Shown: one piece after another, positions 1 through 9,367 of the stretch | How the letters are laid out: each line of letters opens with the position of its first letter | Position numbering within the stretch: the stretch's first letter is position 1 | Assembly: GCF_010726765.1 (NCBI RefSeq) | Contig: NZ_AP022601.1 | Coordinates: 620,001 to 684,000, forward strand | Length of the DNA stretch: 64,000 bases | Reading direction: 5' to 3' | From: Mycobacterium gallinarum | Lineage (GTDB): Bacteria; Actinomycetota; Actinomycetes; Mycobacteriales; Mycobacteriaceae | Notes under the pieces: generated by a model | What the model was told of the DNA's origin: nothing | Databases searched by the model: none | What the model saw: the letters and a program-made list of their open reading frames with translations, nothing else | Made by a program: the position numbers and the translations under genes

Positions 1-2
1 CA

Positions 3-53
3 TTGTTGCCTGAGGCCGTCAACGTCCGACTGCAGGCCAAGCTCAAGGGTTGA
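3..53 (+). CDS. coaD: Phosphopantetheine adenylyltransferase, 3' end only
   Basis: Only the last 16 codons are present, ending in TGA at 51-53. The readable tail LLPEAVNVRLQAKLKG closely resembles the C-terminus of mycobacterial CoaD, which ends in an LLPEPVN-type helix. CoaD converts 4'-phosphopantetheine and ATP to dephospho-CoA in coenzyme A synthesis. In mycobacteria coaD lies upstream of sepIVA, which fits this position. The identification rests on a short tail plus synteny. Confidence 0.7.
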   Translation: MLPEAVNVRLQAKLKG

Positions 54-135
54 TCTGGACTCACACGGGTAACCGACGAGGTGGCGCACAGCCCATAGCG
101 CCCCAACCCGATTTCAAGAAAGTGTGGTTACCCCC

Positions 136-702
136 ATGGTCGAAACATTCGTCCAGTCGACCGATGATGTCGTCAGATTCCTCAAAGACCAGCACAATTT
201 GATCAAGGACATGTTCGAAGAAGTGTTCTCGGCGTCGTCCGATGACGCCCGCCGCAAGGCCTTCACCGAATTGCGGCAACTCCTGGCGGTGCACGAGACC
301 GCCGAGGAGATGGTGGTCCATCCGCGAGTGCGCCACGAGGTCGAGGGCGGCGACATCATCGTCGACGCTCGTCTCGTAGAGGAACACGATTCCAAGGAAG
401 TGCTCGCGGCACTCGAGACGATGGACATCGGTTCGCAGGAGTTTCTCGACGAGTTGACGCTGTTCCGCGGCTCGGTACTCGACCATGCCGAGCGCGAAGA
501 ACTCGAGGAGTTCAACCGCTTGGAGCGTGAACTCGACGCTGACGACCTCGGTCGCATGGCGAAGGCCGTATTGGCGGCAGAGGCCATCGCGCCCACTCGT
601 CCGCACGCCGGCGTCGAGTCGGCGAAGGCCAACTTCGCCGTGGGCCCGTTCGCCTCCATGCTCGACCGGGCGCGCGACGCGATCTCCGCTGCCCTTCGCT
701 AG
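136..702 (+). CDS. Hemerythrin-like HHE-domain protein
   Basis: A 188-residue cytosolic protein with the four-helix-bundle hemerythrin pattern. Likely di-iron ligands are His20, His53 with Glu57 (HxxxE), His84, and His117 with Glu121 (HxxxE). Such proteins bind O2 or NO, or handle peroxide, at a non-haem di-iron centre. Fast-growing mycobacteria carry a hemerythrin-like gene at this locus between coaD and sepIVA. The ATG at 136 is preferred, but an in-frame GTG at 124 would add four residues and neither has a clear Shine-Dalgarno. The last ~65 residues lie beyond the bundle and are Ala-rich. Confidence 0.85.
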   Translation: MVETFVQSTDDVVRFLKDQHNLIKDMFEEVFSASSDDARRKAFTELRQLLAVHETAEEMVVHPRVRHEVEGGDIIVDARLVEEHDSKEVLAALETMDIGSQEFLDELTLFRGSVLDHAEREELEEFNRLERELDADDLGRMAKAVLAAEAIAPTRPHAGVESAKANFAVGPFASMLDRARDAISAALR

Positions 703-908
703 CCCACGCCGCTGCTGACGGCTCGGGGCGCGCGCCCACTCTGCGTGTTGACATAATGTTGCTCGAAGCAGAGCAGACGGGCCTGCGGCCTGGGGAGCGG
801 TGACGCACTGAAACCGGTCGAGACGCGACACACCGGGGTCGGTAGCTGAGTCACAGACGTAACACCAGGCACACTGGTATCTGTCAACTACGCCTGGAGG
901 GTGTTGCC

Positions 909-1646
909 GTGTACCGAGTATTTGAAGCGCTTGACGAGTTGGGCGCGATTGTGGAAGAAGCGCGCGGCGTGCCCATGACGGCAGGCTGCGTCGTGCCCCG
1001 CGGCGATGTCCTGGAGTTGATCGACGACATCAAGGACGCGATCCCCGGCGAACTCGACGACGCCCAGGATGTGCTGGACGCTCGCGACTCGTTGTTGCGC
1101 GAGGCCAAGGAGCACTCCGGATCCATGGTGTCGTCGGCCACAGCCGAGGCGGATTCCCTGGTCAACCACGCCCGCGCCGAGGCCGACCGGCTGCTCGCCG
1201 ACGCGAAGTCGCAGGCAGATCGCATGGTCGGCGAGGCCCGCCAGCACAGCGAGCGCATGGTCGCAGAGGCGCGCGAAGAGGCCTCGCGTCTGGCGGCAAC
1301 CGCCAAGCGGGAGTACGAGGCGAGCACGGGACGTGCCAAGAACGAGGCCGACCGGCTCATCGAGAACGGCAACCTCGCCTACGAGAAGGCCGTGCAGGAA
1401 GGCATCAAGGAACAGCAGCGGCTGGTCGCCCAGACCGAGATCGTCCAGACCGCCACGCTGGAAGCCACCCGCCTCATCGACTCGGCACACGCCGAGGCCG
1501 ACCGACTGCGCGGCGAATGCGACATCTACGTCGACAGCAAACTGGCCGAATTCGAGGACTTCCTCAACGGCACGCTGCGGTCGGTAGGCCGCGGTCGCCA
1601 TCAGCTGCGGACTGCGGCGGGGACGCACGACTACGCAGCTCGCTAG
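909..1646 (+). CDS. sepIVA: SepIVA, DivIVA-family septation coiled-coil protein
   Basis: A 245-residue protein whose N-terminal region (YRVFEALDEL) is followed by a long Glu/Ala/Arg-rich coiled coil from about residue 50 to 220. This is the size and layout of mycobacterial SepIVA (Rv2927c), a DivIVA-domain protein needed for septation and localised to septum and pole. The GTG start at 909 has a purine-rich ribosome site (GGAGGG) about 8 nt upstream. The 206 bp before it hold no gene. Its place between the hemerythrin gene and DUF177-rnc matches mycobacterial synteny. Confidence 0.9.
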   Translation: MYRVFEALDELGAIVEEARGVPMTAGCVVPRGDVLELIDDIKDAIPGELDDAQDVLDARDSLLREAKEHSGSMVSSATAEADSLVNHARAEADRLLADAKSQADRMVGEARQHSERMVAEAREEASRLAATAKREYEASTGRAKNEADRLIENGNLAYEKAVQEGIKEQQRLVAQTEIVQTATLEATRLIDSAHAEADRLRGECDIYVDSKLAEFEDFLNGTLRSVGRGRHQLRTAAGTHDYAAR

Positions 1647-1678
1647 GCCCTGGGACGGTCGCCGTAAGATCGATCCCT

Positions 1679-2308
1679 ATGGCGACGCATGCGAAGTCGG
1701 CGGCGCGGCGGGCCTCGCGATCGCCGCTCGTGTTGAACATCTCCAGGCTCGGCCGCAGGCCGGGGTCGATGATCACCGTCGCCGAGACCGTGCCCAGCCC
1801 TATGCGTATCGGACTGGACCTGATCGCGATCGACGAGGGCGCCCCGCTGGATCTGGATCTGCGGATCGAATCCGTCTCGGAGGGGGTTCTGGTCACAGGC
1901 ACGATGTCCGCCCCCACGGTCGGTGAGTGTGCGCGCTGTCTGACGCCGATCACCGGGCACGTCGACATCGACATCACCGAACTGTTCGCTTATCCCGACA
2001 GCGCCACCGATGAGACCACCGAGGCCGACGAGCTCGGCCGCGTGGTGGACGACACCGTCGACCTGGAGCAGCCGATCATCGACGCCGTCGGCCTGGCGTT
2101 GCCGTTCGCCCCGGTGTGCGGACCCGACTGCATCGGGCTGTGCCCCGACTGTGGTGTGCCCCTGGCGACAGCTGAACCGGGGCACCAGCACGAAAAGATC
2201 GATCCGCGATGGGCCAAGCTCTCGGGCATGTTCGACGCTGTCGGCGGAGCCGACGATCCCGCTACTGTCGGCGGAGCCGACAATCCCACTGAGGACACCC
2301 GTGACTGA
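1679..2308 (+). CDS. DUF177 (YceD-family) protein
   Basis: A 209-residue protein of the DUF177 family, linked in other bacteria to large-subunit ribosomal RNA and precursor metabolism. It carries the family cysteine pairs: CARC near residue 87, then CGPDC and CPDCG near residue 145-160, probably a zinc site. The ATG at 1679 opens with the basic stretch [15 protein letters not shown]. The reading frame stays open further upstream over sepIVA, but that part is not coding. The stop overlaps the rnc start by 8 nt, implying coupled translation. Its C-terminus carries a tandem nine-residue duplication (2238-2291). Confidence 0.85.
   Translation: MATHAKSAARRASRSPLVLNISRLGRRPGSMITVAETVPSPMRIGLDLIAIDEGAPLDLDLRIESVSEGVLVTGTMSAPTVGECARCLTPITGHVDIDITELFAYPDSATDETTEADELGRVVDDTVDLEQPIIDAVGLALPFAPVCGPDCIGLCPDCGVPLATAEPGHQHEKIDPRWAKLSGMFDAVGGADDPATVGGADNPTEDTRD
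2238..2291 (+). repeat. 27-bp tandem direct repeat inside the DUF177 gene
   Basis: Two adjacent 27-bp copies, 2238-2264 and 2265-2291, each beginning CTGTCGGCGGAGCCGAC and differing at three positions. The repeat keeps frame and duplicates nine residues (VGGADDPAT then VGGADNPTE) just before the C-terminus of the DUF177 protein. It looks like a slippage-type duplication in an unconstrained tail. Confidence 0.85.
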
Positions 2309-3005
2309 CCGCACGCCACTCCTCAAGGCGCTGGGCGTTGACCTCCCGGAAGAACTGCTGACCATTTCACTCACCCATCGCAGTTACTCATACGAGAACG
2401 GCGGGTTGCCCACCAATGAGCGGTTGGAATTCCTCGGCGACGCTGTACTCGGGCTGACCATCACCGAGGAGCTCTATCACCGCCACCCCGATCGCACCGA
2501 GGGTGATCTGGCCAAGCTGCGGGCCAGCATCGTCAACACCCATGCGCTTGCCGACGTCGGACGTGAACTGTCGGACGACGGGCTTGGCGCCTACCTGCTG
2601 CTGGGCAAGGGCGAGGAAAACTCCGGCGGCGCCGGCAAGGCGAGTATTCTCGCCGACGGTGTCGAATCCCTGCTCGGTGCAATCTATTTGGAGCATGGCA
2701 TCGTCACGGCGCGGGAGGTGATCTTGCGTCTGTTCGCTTCGCTGCTCGACACCGCGCCGACGTTGGGTGCGGGGCTGGACTGGAAGAGCAGTCTGCAGGA
2801 GCTCACCGCATCCCGCGGCATGGGCGCGCCGTCGTACACGGTGACATCAACAGGGCCAGACCACGACAAGGAATTCACCGCGATGGTGATCATCGCCGAC
2901 GATGAGTACGGCAAGGGGGTCGGCCGCACGAAGAAAGAGGCCGAACTCAAGGCGGCCGCTGCGGCGTGGAACGCGCTGACGTCCGCCGCAGACGAAGATG
3001 CCTGA
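2301..3005 (+). CDS. rnc: Ribonuclease III
   Basis: A 234-residue double-strand-specific endoribonuclease that processes rRNA precursors and structured mRNAs. The RNase III signature [13 protein letters not shown] lies near residue 38-50, with further acidic catalytic residues near 115-125. The C-terminal double-stranded RNA-binding domain runs from about residue 155 ([11 protein letters not shown]) to the end. The GTG at 2301 gives the usual N-terminus ([11 protein letters not shown]) and overlaps the DUF177 stop. The 3' end overlaps mutM by 8 nt, so DUF177-rnc-mutM is a tight operon. Confidence 0.95.
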   Translation: MTDRTPLLKALGVDLPEELLTISLTHRSYSYENGGLPTNERLEFLGDAVLGLTITEELYHRHPDRTEGDLAKLRASIVNTHALADVGRELSDDGLGAYLLLGKGEENSGGAGKASILADGVESLLGAIYLEHGIVTAREVILRLFASLLDTAPTLGAGLDWKSSLQELTASRGMGAPSYTVTSTGPDHDKEFTAMVIIADDEYGKGVGRTKKEAELKAAAAAWNALTSAADEDA

Positions 3006-3888
3006 ACTTCCCGAAGTCGAGGTCGTTCGCCGGGGCTTGGCCGCACACGTCGTCGACAAGACCATCACCGCTGTGCGGGTTCATCATCCACGCGCTGTGC
3101 GTCGACACGAGGCTGGACCCGCCGATCTGACTGCGCGCCTGCTCGATTCGCGGATCGTCGGAACGGGGCGACGCGGGAAGTACCTATGGCTGACGCTCGA
3201 TGACGGCTCAGCGCTCGTCGTCCATCTCGGGATGAGCGGACAAATGCTGCTCGGGCCTGCGATGAGCGCTAGCGCGAAGAGCCAACAGCCGGAGCCGCGC
3301 AACAACCATCTGCGCATCGCGGCACTTCTCGACGATGGCACCGCGCTGAGTTTTGTGGACCAGCGCACGTTCGGCGGATGGATGTTGGCCGACCTCGTCA
3401 CCGTCGATGGCACCGATGTTCCCTTTCCCGTCGCGCACGTGGCGCGCGATCCGCTGGACCCGGATTTCAACCGCGATGGTGTCGTTACGGTGTTGCGGCG
3501 CAAGCACTCCGAGATCAAGCGGCAGCTGCTCGATCAGACGGTGGTATCGGGGATCGGCAACATCTACGCCGACGAGGCGCTGTGGCGGGCACGCGTCAAC
3601 GGTGCGCGACTGGCGTCGTCGCTGACCCGGTCGAAGCTGGCTGAGGTGCTCGACACCGCCGCCGAGGTGATGACCGAGGCGCTCGGCCAGGGAGGCACGT
3701 CCTTCGACTCGCTGTATGTGAATGTCAACGGCGAGTCCGGCTATTTCGAACGTTCGCTGGACGCCTACGGCCGCGAGGGTGAGCCGTGCCGGCGCTGCGG
3801 CGCGGTGATGCGGCGGGAGAAGTTCATGAACCGCTCGTCGTTCTACTGCCCGAAATGCCAACCGCGCCCGCGAGTCCGGCGGGAATAA
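2998..3888 (+). CDS. mutM: Formamidopyrimidine-DNA glycosylase
   Basis: A 296-residue base-excision repair glycosylase/AP lyase removing 8-oxoguanine and ring-opened purines. The N-terminus [14 protein letters not shown] supplies the catalytic Pro2 and Glu3 exposed after Met removal. The C-terminal zinc finger is complete (CRRCG at about residue 263, CPKCQ at about 284). Length is close to other mycobacterial Fpg proteins. It is translationally coupled to rnc by an 8-nt overlap. Confidence 0.95.
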   Translation: MPELPEVEVVRRGLAAHVVDKTITAVRVHHPRAVRRHEAGPADLTARLLDSRIVGTGRRGKYLWLTLDDGSALVVHLGMSGQMLLGPAMSASAKSQQPEPRNNHLRIAALLDDGTALSFVDQRTFGGWMLADLVTVDGTDVPFPVAHVARDPLDPDFNRDGVVTVLRRKHSEIKRQLLDQTVVSGIGNIYADEALWRARVNGARLASSLTRSKLAEVLDTAAEVMTEALGQGGTSFDSLYVNVNGESGYFERSLDAYGREGEPCRRCGAVMRREKFMNRSSFYCPKCQPRPRVRRE

Positions 3889-3970
3889 GGTTCGCGAACG
3901 ACCGTGTTTGTACGTCGACACGCCGTGCAGGGCTGGCATTTTGCGGTCGCTCACGGGGAAGAAGGGAACC

Positions 3971-4387
3971 ATGACAGAACTGTGGGTTGAGCGCACCGGC
4001 GCCCGCCGCTACACCGGACGCAGCGCGCGCGGTGCCGAGGTACTCGTCGGCAGCGAGGATGTCGAGGGCGTGTTCACGCCCGGCGAGCTGATGAAGATCG
4101 CGCTGGCGGCCTGCAGCGGGATGGCCAGCGACGCCCCGTTGCAGCGTCGTCTCGGCTCGGATTACTCGACCACGATCCGGGTGTCGGGTCCCGCCGATCG
4201 CGAGCAGGAGCGCTACCCGCTGCTCGAGGAGCGCATGGAACTCGACCTGTCGGCGCTGTCGGAACCGGAGCGGGCGCGGGTACTCACCGTCGTGGAGCGG
4301 GCGATCGATCAGGTCTGCACGGTGGGCCGCACACTCAAGTCCGGTACCAAAGTGACGTTTGAGGTTAATGATGCAGGAGTTAGCTGA
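3971..4387 (+). CDS. OsmC/Ohr-family protein
   Basis: A 138-residue protein of the OsmC fold with the two reactive cysteines expected of thiol-dependent peroxide-reducing members: one in AACSG near residue 49 and one in QVCTV near residue 117. By family it should reduce organic hydroperoxides in the cytosol. The ATG at 3971 is preceded by GAAGGGAACC, a usable ribosome site. Its stop overlaps acyP. It matches Rv2923c in position and type. Confidence 0.85.
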   Translation: MTELWVERTGARRYTGRSARGAEVLVGSEDVEGVFTPGELMKIALAACSGMASDAPLQRRLGSDYSTTIRVSGPADREQERYPLLEERMELDLSALSEPERARVLTVVERAIDQVCTVGRTLKSGTKVTFEVNDAGVS

Positions 4388-4655
4388 GGTACGACTCACG
4401 GCGTGGGTGCACGGCCACGTTCAGGGAGTCGGCTTCCGGTGGTGGACACGGTCGCGCGCGCTGGAACTCGGGTTGACCGGATACGCCTCGAACAGGCCCG
4501 ACGGCCGCGTTCAAGTGGTCGCCCAGGGCCCGCGAGCGGCCTGCGAAAAGTTACTTGACCTGCTGCAAGGCGGACATACGCCGGGACATGTCGACAAAGT
4601 GATCGCGGATTGGTCAGAAGTCGGCGAAACGCTATCGGGGTTCACCGAGCGTTAG
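4371..4655 (+). CDS. acyP: Acylphosphatase
   Basis: A 94-residue acylphosphatase, hydrolysing acyl phosphates to carboxylate and phosphate. The phosphate-binding loop [11 protein letters not shown] (about residues 17-27) holds the catalytic arginine, and the family asparagine lies in [10 protein letters not shown]. The ATG at 4371 is chosen, though the adjacent in-frame ATG at 4368 is equally possible. The start overlaps the OsmC gene stop, so the two are coupled. smc begins 26 nt downstream. Confidence 0.9.
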   Translation: MQELAEVRLTAWVHGHVQGVGFRWWTRSRALELGLTGYASNRPDGRVQVVAQGPRAACEKLLDLLQGGHTPGHVDKVIADWSEVGETLSGFTER

Positions 4656-4681
4656 CCTGCGCGACGGTAGTGTGGCACGTC

Positions 4682-7600
4682 GTGCACCTCAAGAGTCTGA
4701 CCCTGAAGGGCTTCAAGTCGTTTGCTTCGCCGACGACTCTGCGCTTCGAGCCAGGCATCACGTGTGTCGTCGGCCCGAATGGGTCCGGCAAGTCGAACGT
4801 GGTCGACGCGCTCACGTGGGTGATGGGCGAACAGGGTGCGAAGACTCTGCGCGGCGGCAAGATGGAAGACGTCATCTTTGCAGGCACGTCGTCGCGCCCG
4901 CCGCTGGGCCGCGCCGAGGTGACGGTCACGATCGACAACTCCGACAACTCGCTGCCGATCGAGTACTCCGAAGTGTCGATCACTCGCCGGATGTTCCGTG
5001 ACGGCGGCAGCGAGTACGAGATCAACGGCGCCAGTTGCCGTTTGATGGACGTGCAGGAACTGCTGTCCGACTCCGGCATCGGCCGCGAGATGCACGTGAT
5101 CGTCGGACAGGGCAAGCTCTCCGAGATCCTCGAATCCCGCCCCGAGGACAGGCGCGCATTCATCGAAGAGGCCGCGGGTGTCCTCAAGCACCGCAAGCGC
5201 AAAGAAAAGGCCGTCCGCAAGCTCGACTCGATGTCGGCCAACCTGGCGCGGCTGACGGACCTGACGACCGAGTTGCGCCGTCAGCTCAAACCGCTGGGCA
5301 GACAGGCGGAGATGGCTCGCCGCGCCCAGACCATCCAGGCCGACCTGCGCGACGCCCGGCTGCGGCTGGCGGCCGACGACCTCGTCGTCCGCAAGGCGGA
5401 GTTCGAGAACACCAACCAGACCGAGACGACGCTGCGTCGCGAACATGACGATCTGGCGGCGCGGCTCGAGGCGCGTACCGTCGAGCTGAACGCGCACGAG
5501 TCGGCGGTCAGCAGCCTCAGCGAGCGCGCGGAATCGGCTCAGCAGACCTGGTTTTCGCTGTCGGCGTTAGCCGAACGGGTCAGCGCCACGGTGCGCATCG
5601 CCAGCGAGCGGGCCCAGCACCTGGACACCGAGCCCGAAGCGTCGACTGGCCCCGATCCCGACGAGCTGGAGGCCAAGGCCGAAGAGGTCGCCGCCCAGGA
5701 GCGCCGACTGCTTCAGGAGCTGGACGAATCGCGGACGCGCCTGGCAGCCGCCCGCGCCGAACTCAGTGAGCGCGAAGGTGTCGCCGCAGAAGCCGAACGC
5801 GCCCATCTGGCCGCCGTCCGCGCCGAGGCCGACCGCCGTGAAGGTCTGGCCCGGCTGGCCGGCCAGGTGGACACGATGCGCACCCGCGTCGAGTCGATCG
5901 ACGAGACCGTCGCACGGCTGACCGTCGGGATCGACGAGGCCGCAGCCAAAGCCCAGCAAACGCAGGCGGAGTTCGAGACCGTGCAGAGTCGAGTCGGCCA
6001 ACTCGATGCCGGCGAGGTCGGCCTCGACGAGCACCACGACCGCACCGTCACCGCATTGCGTCTCGCCGACGAGCGGGTCGCCGAACTGCAGGCAGCCGAG
6101 CGTGGCGCCGAACGTCAGGTGGCCTCGTTGCGTGCTCGCATCGAGGCGCTGTCCGTCGGCTTGGACCGCAAGGACGGCGCCGCGTGGCTGCAGAAACACC
6201 ACGGTGGCGCAGGGCTTTTCGGATCGATCGCCAATCTGGTCAAGGTGCGCCCGGGTTACGAGGTGGCGATCGCCGCCGTCCTGGGGGCTGCTGCGGATGC
6301 GGTCGCCGCCGAGAACTCGGGTGCGGCGCAGTCGGCTGTCATCGCGTTGAAGCAGTCTGACGGCGGCCGCGCGGCCATCGTGCTCGGCGACTGGCCGCAC
6401 CCCTCGGTGCCGAACGCGGGCCTGCCGCCCGAGGGCGCGCAGTGGGCGTTGGATCTCATCGACGCCCCCGACCGACTGCAAGGGGCGATCACCGCGTTGC
6501 TGTCGGGTGTGGCGGTGGTCAGTGACCTTTCCGCCGCGCTCGACGTGGTCGCAGCGCGTCCGCAGCTGAAGGCGGTGACCGCCGACGGTGATCTGGTCGG
6601 CGCGGGCTGGGTGACCGGCGGGTCCGACCGTAAGCCCAGCACGCTGGAGATCGCGTCGGAGGTCGAGAAGGCCCGGACTGAACTGGGGGCCGCCGAGAAA
6701 CAGACCGGCGAACTGTCGGCCGCGCTGGCCGGTGCACTGGCCGAGCAGGCCACCCGCCAGGACGCCGCCGAGCAGGCGCTGGCCGCGCTCAACGAGTCCG
6801 ACGCGGCGATCTCGGCGGTCTACGAACAGCTCGGGCGGCTCGGCCAGGATGCCCGCGCGACCGATGACGAATGGCAGCGGCTGATCCGGCAGCGCGACGA
6901 ACTCGAGGCCGGCCGCAATCGGACGGTCCAGGAGCTCGCCGAGCTGGAGCAGCGACTGCACAACGCGCAAGAGGAGCCGACCTTCGAATCCGAACCGGTC
7001 GATCGCCAGGAGTCGATGGCGGCCGCCGAGGCTGCCCGCGCTGCCGAGGTGGAGGCCCGGCTGGCCGTGCGGACGGCCGAAGAGCGAGCGAACGCCGTTC
7101 GCGGCCGGGCCGATTCGATGCGCAGGGCGGCTACCGCCGAACGTGATGCCCGCTTGCGTGCACAGCGTGCCAGGGAGGCGCGCGTGCACGCCGCCGCAGT
7201 CGCGGCCGCCGTGGCGGAGTCTGGACGCCTGGTCGCGCAGCGGCTCAGTGCGGCGGTGGCGGTCGCGTCGCGGGCGCGTGACGACGTCGCGGCCGAACGT
7301 CAGCACCGGGCAACCGCATTGGCCAAGGCGCGCGAGGAGGTCAACGAGCTGGGCGCCAAGATCAATGCTCTCACGGACGCCCTGCACCGCGACGAGATCG
7401 CCAAAGCGCAAGCCGCACTTCGTATCGAACAGCTCGAGGAGCATGTCCTCGAGACGTTCGGAATGGCGGCGGCCGATCTGGTCGCCGAGTACGGCCCCGA
7501 TGTCGGGCTCCCTCCGTCGGAGCTCGAGATGGCTGAGTACGAGCAGGCGCGCGAGCGCGGCGAGCAGGTGATGGCGCCAGCGCCCATGCCGTTCGACAGG

Positions 7601-8269
7601 CCCACCCAAGAACGTCGCGCCAAGAAGGCCGAGCGCGAACTCAACGAGCTGGGCCGGGTGAATCCGCTGGCGTTGGAGGAGTTTGCCGCACTGGAGGAGC
7701 GCTACAACTTCCTGTCCACCCAACTGGAGGACGTCAAGGCGGCCCGCAAGGATCTGCTCGACGTCATCGACGATGTCGACGCCCGCATCCTGCAGGTGTT
7801 CTCCGAGGCATACGTCGATGTGGAACGTGAGTTCCAGCAGGTGTTCTCGGCGTTGTTCCCCGGCGGCGAGGGCAGGCTGCTGCTGACGAACCCCGACGAC
7901 ATGCTCACCACCGGCATCGAGGTGGAGGCCCGCCCGCCGGGCAAGAAGATCAAGCGCCTGTCACTGCTGTCGGGTGGTGAGAAGTCGCTGACCGCCGTCG
8001 CAATGCTGGTGGCCATCTTCCGGGCGCGGCCGTCGCCGTTCTACGTGATGGACGAGGTGGAGGCCGCACTCGACGACGTGAACCTGCGCCGCCTGCTGGG
8101 GCTTTTCGAGCAATTGCGCAGCCAGTCGCAGCTGCTCATCATCACGCACCAGAAGCCGACGATGGAGATCGCCGACGCGCTCTACGGCGTGACGATGCGC
8201 GACGACGGCATCACCGCGGTGATCAGTCAGCGCATGCGCGGCCAGGAACTCGTCGGCGCCGCCAACTGA
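4682..8269 (+). CDS. smc: Chromosome segregation ATPase SMC
   Basis: A 1195-residue SMC condensin subunit that, with ScpA and ScpB, organises and segregates the chromosome. Walker A is GPNGSGKSN at residues 31-39, the first coiled coil spans about 165-480, the hinge about 500-650 and the second coiled coil about 660-1010. The C-terminal signature LSGGEKSLT and Walker [13 protein letters not shown] complete the ATPase head. The GTG at 4682 gives the standard N-terminus ([13 protein letters not shown]). The reading frame extends upstream, but that part has no SMC similarity. Length is normal. Confidence 0.97.
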   Translation: MHLKSLTLKGFKSFASPTTLRFEPGITCVVGPNGSGKSNVVDALTWVMGEQGAKTLRGGKMEDVIFAGTSSRPPLGRAEVTVTIDNSDNSLPIEYSEVSITRRMFRDGGSEYEINGASCRLMDVQELLSDSGIGREMHVIVGQGKLSEILESRPEDRRAFIEEAAGVLKHRKRKEKAVRKLDSMSANLARLTDLTTELRRQLKPLGRQAEMARRAQTIQADLRDARLRLAADDLVVRKAEFENTNQTETTLRREHDDLAARLEARTVELNAHESAVSSLSERAESAQQTWFSLSALAERVSATVRIASERAQHLDTEPEASTGPDPDELEAKAEEVAAQERRLLQELDESRTRLAAARAELSEREGVAAEAERAHLAAVRAEADRREGLARLAGQVDTMRTRVESIDETVARLTVGIDEAAAKAQQTQAEFETVQSRVGQLDAGEVGLDEHHDRTVTALRLADERVAELQAAERGAERQVASLRARIEALSVGLDRKDGAAWLQKHHGGAGLFGSIANLVKVRPGYEVAIAAVLGAAADAVAAENSGAAQSAVIALKQSDGGRAAIVLGDWPHPSVPNAGLPPEGAQWALDLIDAPDRLQGAITALLSGVAVVSDLSAALDVVAARPQLKAVTADGDLVGAGWVTGGSDRKPSTLEIASEVEKARTELGAAEKQTGELSAALAGALAEQATRQDAAEQALAALNESDAAISAVYEQLGRLGQDARATDDEWQRLIRQRDELEAGRNRTVQELAELEQRLHNAQEEPTFESEPVDRQESMAAAEAARAAEVEARLAVRTAEERANAVRGRADSMRRAATAERDARLRAQRAREARVHAAAVAAAVAESGRLVAQRLSAAVAVASRARDDVAAERQHRATALAKAREEVNELGAKINALTDALHRDEIAKAQAALRIEQLEEHVLETFGMAAADLVAEYGPDVGLPPSELEMAEYEQARERGEQVMAPAPMPFDRPTQERRAKKAERELNELGRVNPLALEEFAALEERYNFLSTQLEDVKAARKDLLDVIDDVDARILQVFSEAYVDVEREFQQVFSALFPGGEGRLLLTNPDDMLTTGIEVEARPPGKKIKRLSLLSGGEKSLTAVAMLVAIFRARPSPFYVMDEVEAALDDVNLRRLLGLFEQLRSQSQLLIITHQKPTMEIADALYGVTMRDDGITAVISQRMRGQELVGAAN

Positions 8270-8273
8270 TAGC

Positions 8274-8322
8274 GATTTCGGTGTCATTGGTCGCGCTCAC
8301 CGCGACTGTCGACACCGAAATC
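8274..8322. terminator. Bidirectional hairpin between convergent smc and fni
   Basis: A perfect 12-bp inverted repeat, GATTTCGGTGTC (8274-8285) and GACACCGAAATC (8311-8322), encloses an inner stem GTCGCG (8290-8295)/CGCGAC (8301-8306). It begins 4 nt after the smc stop, covers the last codons of the opposing fni gene and would fold in either transcript. There is no T-tract, which is common for mycobacterial terminators. The terminator role is inferred from position. Confidence 0.65.
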
Positions 8323-9342
8323 ACAGGGGGTGACGCCGCCCTCGCGGAGTTCGGCAAGGTTGGCCGCGCCGCTGCCGTGCAAACAGATCATCAGTTCGTC
8401 GATGAAGCGCTGCAGCCAATCCACAACGGCGGCAGACGATTCGATCGCAGGCGCCAGCAACGGTCGCGCCACTGCCACCACGTCGGCACCCAATGCGATC
8501 GCCTTGGCCGCGTCCATCCCGGTGCGAATGCCGCCGGAGGCGACCAGCGGAACTCCGGGCAGTGTGCGCCGCACTTCCACAAGTGCCTGTGCGGTCGGAA
8601 TGCCCCACTCGGCCAGCGCCGGGTACCGGATCTCGCCGTAGCGGACGAACTGCTCTACGCGCGCCCACGAGGTACCGCCCGCGCCTGCTACGTCGACCGC
8701 CGCGATGGGGCAGTCCGAGAGTTCGGCCGCGGCCTTGGCCCCGATGCCGTGGCCGACTTCCTTGACCATCACCGGGTATCCGATGGCTGCCGCGATGTCG
8801 CGAAGGCGTCCTATCGAACCCGAGAAGTCGGTGTCACCCTTGTGCTGCATGGCTTCCTGTAACGGATTGGTATGCACCGCAAGGGCGTTGGCGTCGATCC
8901 GATCCAACGCCTCGACCAGTGCCTGCACCGTCTGCGCGGTCAGTTGGCTCAGTCCGATGTTGCCGATCAGCAGTACATCCGGCGCGATGTCACGGACCCG
9001 GAACGTCGCGGACGCCGGACCGTTGTCGAGCATGATGCGCTGCGAGCCCAGCATCATCCCGACACCGAGCTGCTGGGCCGCATCGGCGAGGTTGCGATTG
9101 ATGGTGCCGGACAACTCCGCGCCACCGGTCATCGCGCCGATGAGCACGGGCGCGCGCAAGTGGACGCCTAGGAACTCGGTCGCCAATTCGATGGACCCGA
9201 GGTCGGTCTGGGTGAGCGCGTTGTACGGCAACCGATAGCGCTCGAACCCCGTCGTCACCGTCTGGAATTCGACCGCATCGCCGAGGCACACGTCGATGTG
9301 ACGTCGTTTGCGGGTTTCCATGCCACCGGGGCCGAGCGTCAC
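8284..9342 (-). CDS. fni: Isopentenyl-diphosphate delta-isomerase, type II (FMN-dependent)
   Basis: A 352-residue cytosolic FMN/NADPH-dependent isomerase interconverting isopentenyl and dimethylallyl diphosphate. Seen are the N-terminal [10 protein letters not shown] segment, the FMN-barrel motif [10 protein letters not shown], the SQRIML segment, and the late Gly-rich phosphate-binding motif [20 protein letters not shown]. The GTG at 9342 has a strong AGGAGG ribosome site. It lies between smc and ftsY on the opposite strand, interrupting a pair that is adjacent in M. tuberculosis, so it is probably an insertion in this lineage. Confidence 0.9.
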   Translation of the reverse strand: MTLGPGGMETRKRRHIDVCLGDAVEFQTVTTGFERYRLPYNALTQTDLGSIELATEFLGVHLRAPVLIGAMTGGAELSGTINRNLADAAQQLGVGMMLGSQRIMLDNGPASATFRVRDIAPDVLLIGNIGLSQLTAQTVQALVEALDRIDANALAVHTNPLQEAMQHKGDTDFSGSIGRLRDIAAAIGYPVMVKEVGHGIGAKAAAELSDCPIAAVDVAGAGGTSWARVEQFVRYGEIRYPALAEWGIPTAQALVEVRRTLPGVPLVASGGIRTGMDAAKAIALGADVVAVARPLLAPAIESSAAVVDWLQRFIDELMICLHGSGAANLAELREGGVTPCDFGVDSRGERDQ

Positions 9343-9367
9343 CGGCTACCCCTCCTGAGACAATGAC

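Noticed and set aside
748..776. TTGACA upstream of sepIVA as a -35 box
   Set aside because: No acceptable -10 at 16-18 bp spacing, so I did not call a promoter.
1517..1678. Extension of the DUF177 frame upstream into sepIVA
   Set aside because: The extra residues are Arg-rich shadow sequence; the family domain starts after the ATG at 1679.
5567..7723. Long open frame of 718 codons antisense to smc
   Set aside because: High-GC antisense shadow: no domain, no ribosome site, and it lies wholly within the smc coiled-coil and hinge coding region.
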